From Nocardia sp. XZ_19_385 (GTDB taxonomy: Bacteria; Actinomycetota; Actinomycetes; Mycobacteriales; Mycobacteriaceae): a DNA stretch of 64,000 nucleotides. Below the pieces are notes generated by a model. That model ran no database searches. It was not told where the DNA came from and saw only the letters and a program-made list of their open reading frames with translations. Both the position numbers and the translations under genes were made by a program. Positions 59,720 through 64,000 of the stretch are shown here, piece after piece; the stretch's first letter is position 1; each line of letters opens with the position of its first letter. The stretch spans positions 1,984,001-2,048,000 of the forward strand of contig NZ_JACVEE010000002.1 in assembly GCF_015355755.1 (NCBI RefSeq), given 5' to 3'.

Positions 59720-61165
59720 GTGCCCGCACAGTTGACTACCAAGGCGCAAGTCAACGGCTACCGGTTTCTGCTGAAACGGTATGAGCACGCGCTGATTCGC
59801 CGCGATGTCCGCATGCTGCACGATCCGATGCGCTCGCAGTTCCGCTCGCTGGTCGTCGGAGCCGTGCTCGGCATCCTGGTGGTCGCGGGCGCGGCCATCC
59901 TGGGCTTCCTGCGCCCGGTCGGTGCGATCGGCGACGCGAACATCGTGATGGGCAAGGAAACCGGCGCGCTCTACGTGATCATCGACGGCACCCTGCACCC
60001 GGCGCTGAACCTGGCCTCCGCCCGCCTCATCGCCGCCAGCAACGAAAAACCGGCCTCCGTCAAGGAATCCAAGCTGACCATGCCGCGCGGGCCGCTGGTG
60101 GGCATTCCCGGCGTCCCGGCATCGCTGCCCGGCGCCGCCTCGCCCGACTCGATCTGGAGCCTGTGCGACACCGTGGAGCTGTCCGCGGCGGGCAGCGCCG
60201 CCCGCTCGCCCGGCTCGAAATCCACCGTCATCGCCGGCGCGCTCGACTCCGGCGCGCCGGGAACCGCCCGCCCGCTGCACGCCGACGAGGCGTTGCTGGT
60301 GAGCCGGGGCGGCAAGACGTTCCTGATGTTCGACGGCAAGCGCGCCGAGGTGGACCCGAATGATTCGGTGCTGTCCCGCTCGCTGGGCCTGCGCGAATAC
60401 AACCCGCGCCCGGTCAGCGCCGGCCTGCTCAACTCCGCCACCCAGGTGCCCGCGCTCACCCCGCCGAAGATCGACCGGCTCGGCGAGCCCGGCCCCGGCC
60501 GCCTCTCGGGCGTGCCGATCGGCGGCGTGATCCGGGTGCAGCGGGTCGGCTCCGAGGAGCTGTACGTGGTGCTCACCGATGGCGTGCAACGGCTTTCACC
60601 GTTCTCCGCCGAGGTGATCCGCAATGCCAACTCGCAGGAGATGAACGAGATCATCTCGGTGCCGCCGGACCGCGTGGTCGGCGTGCCGGTGGTGAGCCCG
60701 CTGCCGGTGGACAAGTTCCCCGGCCCCATCCCGCGCATCCTCACCCCCGAGGACAATCCGGTCAGCTGCATGCAGTGGGCCAAGAAGTCGTCGGACCCGG
60801 TCGCCTCGATCACGGTGTACGCCGGACGCGCACTACCGCTGCGGAGTTCGGCCAAGGTGGTCGACCTGGCCAGCGGCGACGGCACCGGCGACCGCATCGA
60901 CAACGCCTACATCCCGCCGAACTCGGGGGAGTACCTGCAGGTCACCGGCATGGCGCCGGACAGCGTGCGCAAGGGCAGCCTGTTCTACATCTCCGACAAC
61001 GGCATTCGCTACGGCATTCCGGACGCGGAGACCGCGGCCATCCTCGGCCTGGCCGAGAAGCCCCGTCCCGCACCGTGGCCCATCATCGGCCAGCTGGTGC
61101 CGGGGCCGACGCTGTCGCGCGATGAAGCCCTCGTCGCCTACGACACCCTGCCGACCAGCAACTGA
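59720..61165 (+). CDS. eccB: EccB, ESX core ATPase/membrane component
   Basis: 481 aa from GTG with GGAGG upstream. It has a cytosolic N-terminus (QVNGYRFLLKRYEHALIRRD), one membrane helix at about 43-64 (LVVGAVLGILVVAGAAILGF) and a large periplasmic domain. The two Cys in SLCDTVEL and VSCMQWAKK match those known to form a disulfide in EccB. The length is normal for the family. EccB assembles with EccC, EccD and EccE into the secretion channel. Its 3' end converges with eccA across a hairpin terminator. Confidence 0.92.
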   Translation: MPAQLTTKAQVNGYRFLLKRYEHALIRRDVRMLHDPMRSQFRSLVVGAVLGILVVAGAAILGFLRPVGAIGDANIVMGKETGALYVIIDGTLHPALNLASARLIAASNEKPASVKESKLTMPRGPLVGIPGVPASLPGAASPDSIWSLCDTVELSAAGSAARSPGSKSTVIAGALDSGAPGTARPLHADEALLVSRGGKTFLMFDGKRAEVDPNDSVLSRSLGLREYNPRPVSAGLLNSATQVPALTPPKIDRLGEPGPGRLSGVPIGGVIRVQRVGSEELYVVLTDGVQRLSPFSAEVIRNANSQEMNEIISVPPDRVVGVPVVSPLPVDKFPGPIPRILTPEDNPVSCMQWAKKSSDPVASITVYAGRALPLRSSAKVVDLASGDGTGDRIDNAYIPPNSGEYLQVTGMAPDSVRKGSLFYISDNGIRYGIPDAETAAILGLAEKPRPAPWPIIGQLVPGPTLSRDEALVAYDTLPTSN

Positions 61166-61183
61166 CGCTCCCCGCAACGCAAT

Positions 61184-61209
61184 ACGGCCCCCGAAACCTC
61201 GGGGGCCGT
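61184..61209. terminator. Bidirectional hairpin terminator between eccB and eccA
   Basis: ACGGCCCCCG (61184-61193) pairs with CGGGGGCCGT (61200-61209) around AAACCT. CGCAAC (61173-61178) and GTTGCG (61211-61216) can extend it. It lies between convergent stop codons, so it can end both transcripts. There is no long T-run. Confidence 0.7.
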
Positions 61210-61223
61210 AGTTGCGTACGGGG

Positions 61224-63041
61224 TCAGCGCAACGTCGCCAGCACGTTGTCCAGCGCGTTCTGCATGTCCTCGGCCTCGATCCGCATCAGCACCGACTCGT
61301 CCACCGCGCTCAGATCCAGGTTGATGTCGTTGGCGAGCCGGAACTCCCGCTCCTCCTCCGCCGCCTCGATCACATTGCGGATGAACCGGCCGTTGCCGGC
61401 CATGTCGATGCCGCGCCGGATCTCACCGCTCTGATCGGTGGCCTGCTTCTGGTACAGCGCGGCACACGCCGCCACCAGCAGCGCCTGCGCCTCCTCCGAC
61501 ACCTGCGAATCCCGCTTGCGCGCAATGAAAGTACCGATATCGCCGAGCTCCTCGGGGGAGTACGAATCGAACTTCACGCGCTTGGCGAACCGGGATGCCA
61601 GGCCGTCGTTGGAGGCCAGGAACCGGTCGATCTCACCGTCGTATCCGGCGATGATCACCACCAGCCGGTCGCGGTCGTTCTCCATCCGCGCCAGCAGCGT
61701 GTCCACGGCCTCGCGACCGAATGCGTCACCACCGGAGAGGCCGGTTTGAATCAGCGTGTAGGCCTCGTCGATGAACAACACGCCGTCCATGGCGGAGTCG
61801 ATCAATTTGTTCGTTTTGATCGCGGTACTGCCCAAATGCTGGCCGACGAAATCAGAACGTTTGGCTTCGATCAGCTTATCGGTCTTCAGAATTCCTAAGC
61901 CACAGTAAATTTTTGCCACCACACGGGCAACGGTGGTCTTACCGGTACCTGGCGGGCCGGTGAATGCTAGATGTTGTCCACGAGACCCGCTCGCCATTCC
62001 TTTTTCGGCACGGATCCGGGCTAGCTGAGCGGTTGCCTGCAACTTGGCAACCTGCATTTTCACGCCGGCCAGGCCGATCTGCTCATCGAGTTCGTTACGC
62101 GCCTTCTCCAGGGTCAGCTTGGCCTTGTCGTCGCGCTCCTCCTGGCCCATCTGCTCCAGCGTCGGCGCCGAGGCCGGATCCCACTTGTTGGTGCGCGCGT
62201 CGATGACTTCCTTGGTGGTCACCGTGAGCCGGTACTTGCGGTCCCGCATGGCCATAGTGTTGGCCTCGAAGCCGGGGGCCTCGGAAAAGACCTTCTCGAA
62301 CAGCGCCTGGGCCTGCTCCTCCTCACCGGTCTCGCGCAGGCACAGCCCGCGGCAGAACCGGGCGGTGGTGGCCGCGGCCGCAATCGGGCCCGCCTCAGCG
62401 GCTTCCATGCGGCGGATGGCCTCGCCGAACAAACCCAGCTGGGCACAGGCGGTGCCGACCATGACGTGCGCGCCGGCGGCCAGGTAGGGATCCTCCCAGC
62501 CCGCCGAACCGGCCAGCACGGTCATCACATCCGGCCAGCGCTGGGTCGTAAAGTGCAGCACCCCTCGGGCATACGCGCAGATCCGGTCGTCGATCTCGCG
62601 GTCTCCGGAGGACACCTGCGCGGCCCGGTGCTTGGCCAGCTCGTCGAGCACCTTCTCGGCCTCGTCGTAGTCGCCGTCGGTCATCAGCTGCGCGGCCTGC
62701 GCCAGCCAGATCTCGGCGTAACTGGCCAGCGGGTAGTCGATGTAATTCCCGAGGGTGAACCGTCCGGCCAGCGCCCGGGCGGGCAGCCCGAGCCGGCGCT
62801 GCTCCCGGAAAAGCGTTGTGGTGCTGGTCTTGTAGAGGTTGAAGATCACCTCCCGGGTGTGCTCGCCCGCGGCCGCGCGCCCGAGCCAGGCGTCGCACAT
62901 CCCGGGGTCCCATTCGGTGGCGCGCTGGAAGGCTAGCTGAGCGTATTCCAGATCGCGGGCAGATTCCTGGCCCTCGATCACAATGCCCAAGGACAAGACA
63001 CCAGCGTCGAATGCGCGTTGTGCTTGGCGGTTGCCGGTCAT
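61224..63041 (-). CDS. eccA: EccA, ESX AAA+ ATPase
   Basis: 605 aa, close to family length. The N-terminal half is TPR-like (EWDPGMCDAWLGRAAAGEH at about residues 43-61). The C-terminal half is a CbxX/CfqX-type AAA+ domain with Walker A GPPGTGKT (362-369) and Walker B VLFIDEA (421-427), both intact. EccA is cytosolic and is thought to release substrates from EspG for export. The start ATG has AGGGG at about 9 nt upstream on the - strand. eccD reads away on the other side, across 135 nt. Confidence 0.95.
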   Translation of the reverse strand: MTGNRQAQRAFDAGVLSLGIVIEGQESARDLEYAQLAFQRATEWDPGMCDAWLGRAAAGEHTREVIFNLYKTSTTTLFREQRRLGLPARALAGRFTLGNYIDYPLASYAEIWLAQAAQLMTDGDYDEAEKVLDELAKHRAAQVSSGDREIDDRICAYARGVLHFTTQRWPDVMTVLAGSAGWEDPYLAAGAHVMVGTACAQLGLFGEAIRRMEAAEAGPIAAAATTARFCRGLCLRETGEEEQAQALFEKVFSEAPGFEANTMAMRDRKYRLTVTTKEVIDARTNKWDPASAPTLEQMGQEERDDKAKLTLEKARNELDEQIGLAGVKMQVAKLQATAQLARIRAEKGMASGSRGQHLAFTGPPGTGKTTVARVVAKIYCGLGILKTDKLIEAKRSDFVGQHLGSTAIKTNKLIDSAMDGVLFIDEAYTLIQTGLSGGDAFGREAVDTLLARMENDRDRLVVIIAGYDGEIDRFLASNDGLASRFAKRVKFDSYSPEELGDIGTFIARKRDSQVSEEAQALLVAACAALYQKQATDQSGEIRRGIDMAGNGRFIRNVIEAAEEEREFRLANDINLDLSAVDESVLMRIEAEDMQNALDNVLATLR

Positions 63042-63176
63042 ACGGGTTGGCCCCTAAAAACAAACGGATGTGCTGTTTCTCGCCAAGCATAGCCGCTGCG
63101 AGTACGGGACTTCTCCGTTAAGTTGAGTACGTTGCATGGCGTTGAAGTGTGTTCTAGGTAGGGAGTCGTCCGAGCT
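63042..63176. promoter_or_regulatory. Divergent promoter region between eccA and eccD
   Basis: A 135-nt gap between divergent starts, so promoters for both genes are expected. No pair of boxes was convincing; the best candidate for eccD overlaps its ribosome site (see rejected items). Confidence 0.4.
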
Positions 63177-64000
63177 GTGACCGATCCGTCTAGCAGCACT
63201 GTGGCTGCCGTTGATCCGGAGTTGTGCCGAGTCTCGGTGATCGGCGGCAATACCCAGCTCGATCTGGGTTTGCCTGCCACAGTTCCGATTGCCGCGTTCA
63301 TCACCGACGTGGTCGAGTTGATCGAATCCCGCAACCCCGATCTCACCGAGCACGAGGACGGCGCGCCGCTGCAGACGCAGCATTGGACGCTCGCCCGGAT
63401 CGGCCGCGACCCGATCCCGGCAAACCAATCGCTCACCGAGGCCGAGGTTTTCGACGGTGAGTTGCTGGTATTGCGCTCGGTGACCGCCAAGGAGTCCCCG
63501 GCGCTGTTCGACGACGTCATCGACGCGGTCTCCAAACTGACCTCGACCTCGTTCCGGCACTGGTCGCCGGTCTCGGCGCGCTGGCTCGGGCTGCTCGTCG
63601 GCCTGGTCGCGGTGCTGGCCGGCATGTACCTGCTGGCGGTGGCCAAGCACGACGGCGCCGGTTCCGTAGTCGGTTTCATCGCGCTGGGCGCCGGACTGAT
63701 CTTCGGGGGAGCGGCGGTGCTCGTCGGCCGGCGCTATCAGGCGGAGGCCACCCTGCCGGTGATCATGCTGTCGCTGTACGCGCTGCTGTTGATCTTCGCG
63801 GGCACCGCGCTGTTCGTGCCCAACGACTTCGGCAGTCCGCACGCGATGTTCGCCTGTGTGGCAACCCTGTTCGCCGCCGCGGTGCTCTACAGCACGGCCC
63901 GGGCCGGGGCGACCATGTTCGCCACCGTCATCACCCTGGCGCTGTTCGGCGGCGTGGCCGCGATGGTGCGCATGGTCTGGGATCCGGCGCTGTCCAAGAT
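63177..64000 (+). CDS. eccD: EccD, ESX membrane channel component (3' end outside window)
   Basis: 274 codons visible, open at the right edge. The GTG start follows GGTAGGGAG at about 11 nt. Residues 15-100 form the ubiquitin-like cytosolic domain of EccD (VSVIGGNTQLDLGLPATVPI). At least five membrane helices follow (about 135-155, 163-184, 192-212, 222-240, 246-265). The family has 11 helices, so the rest lies beyond 64000. EccD forms the membrane pore region of the ESX complex. Confidence 0.88.
   Translation, partial: MTDPSSSTVAAVDPELCRVSVIGGNTQLDLGLPATVPIAAFITDVVELIESRNPDLTEHEDGAPLQTQHWTLARIGRDPIPANQSLTEAEVFDGELLVLRSVTAKESPALFDDVIDAVSKLTSTSFRHWSPVSARWLGLLVGLVAVLAGMYLLAVAKHDGAGSVVGFIALGAGLIFGGAAVLVGRRYQAEATLPVIMLSLYALLLIFAGTALFVPNDFGSPHAMFACVATLFAAAVLYSTARAGATMFATVITLALFGGVAAMVRMVWDPALSK

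Noticed and set aside
63132..63160. TTGCAT-17-TAGGTA as an eccD promoter
   Set aside because: The -35/-10 spacing is right, but the -10 overlaps the ribosome site, so the transcript would lack it unless leaderless. Not supported enough to report as a feature.
1..64000. tRNA, rRNA, CRISPR arrays, insertion sequences or integrase genes
   Set aside because: None was seen on either strand. The internal repeats are coding duplications rather than spaced short repeats, and no transposase motifs were found.

Overview
The window is about 67-70% GC by eye and carries part of a type VII secretion (ESX) locus: EccE, EccB, EccA, the start of EccD, two WXG100 proteins, a PE-like/PPE-like pair, and three proteins of the EspG chaperone type. 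That combination is typical of the mycolic-acid actinobacteria (Mycobacteriales). PE/PPE proteins with degenerate signatures and a giant toxin-like ORF point to Nocardia or a close relative rather than Mycobacterium. This is inference from gene content; no rRNA or tRNA gene was seen.

Region 1 (1-43813) is one uninterrupted reading frame of more than 14,600 codons on the + strand. It is still open at the left edge, so its N-terminus lies outside the window. It reads as a mosaic of effector-like modules. I count nine papain-like (Cys...His) toxin/deamidase domains. There are also coiled coils, HExxH zincin-like peptidases mixed with degenerate copies, two GNAT-like domains, four RsbW-type HATPase domains, two restriction-fold nuclease-like domains, and a kinase-like domain with an NRDKH motif. 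Further along are a run of sigma-region-4-like HTH repeats, a complete sigma-70-like region 2-3-4, and a 4'-phosphopantetheinyl transferase-like domain. The rest includes three DUF1023 alpha/beta-hydrolase-like domains without a visible nucleophile, a CdiA-C-like tRNase domain, an R-S-E type ADP-ribosyltransferase, and a methyltransferase-like C-terminus. A block of about 1,340 residues is duplicated (771-4790 and 6915-10965). The final TAA overlaps the ATG of a small gene with a DnaJ-like zinc finger, a possible chaperone or cognate partner.

Region 2 (44679-50856) holds two tandem cassettes, each a long Ala/Gly/Pro-rich putative ESX substrate followed, with a 4-nt overlap, by an EspG-like chaperone. 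Two small genes follow, the second of the YbaB/EspL type. Region 3 (50979-55463) is a probable secreted-substrate operon: EspC-like, EspA/EspB-like, PE-like, PPE-like, EspG, and two WXG100 proteins, ending in a strong hairpin. Region 4 (55610-57820) is a small overlapping set: an ESX-targeted WXG protein, a possible effector with a D-x-Y-D motif, and a lipoprotein that could be its immunity factor. Region 5 (57851-64000) is secretion machinery in alternating orientation: eccE (-), eccB (+), a bidirectional terminator, eccA (-), and the 5' part of eccD (+). eccC and mycP are not in the window.

Together the genes look like an ESX system with its own substrates, its own EspG chaperones and a giant candidate substrate. 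Whether the giant protein is secreted, cut into pieces, or acts inside the cell cannot be decided from this sequence.
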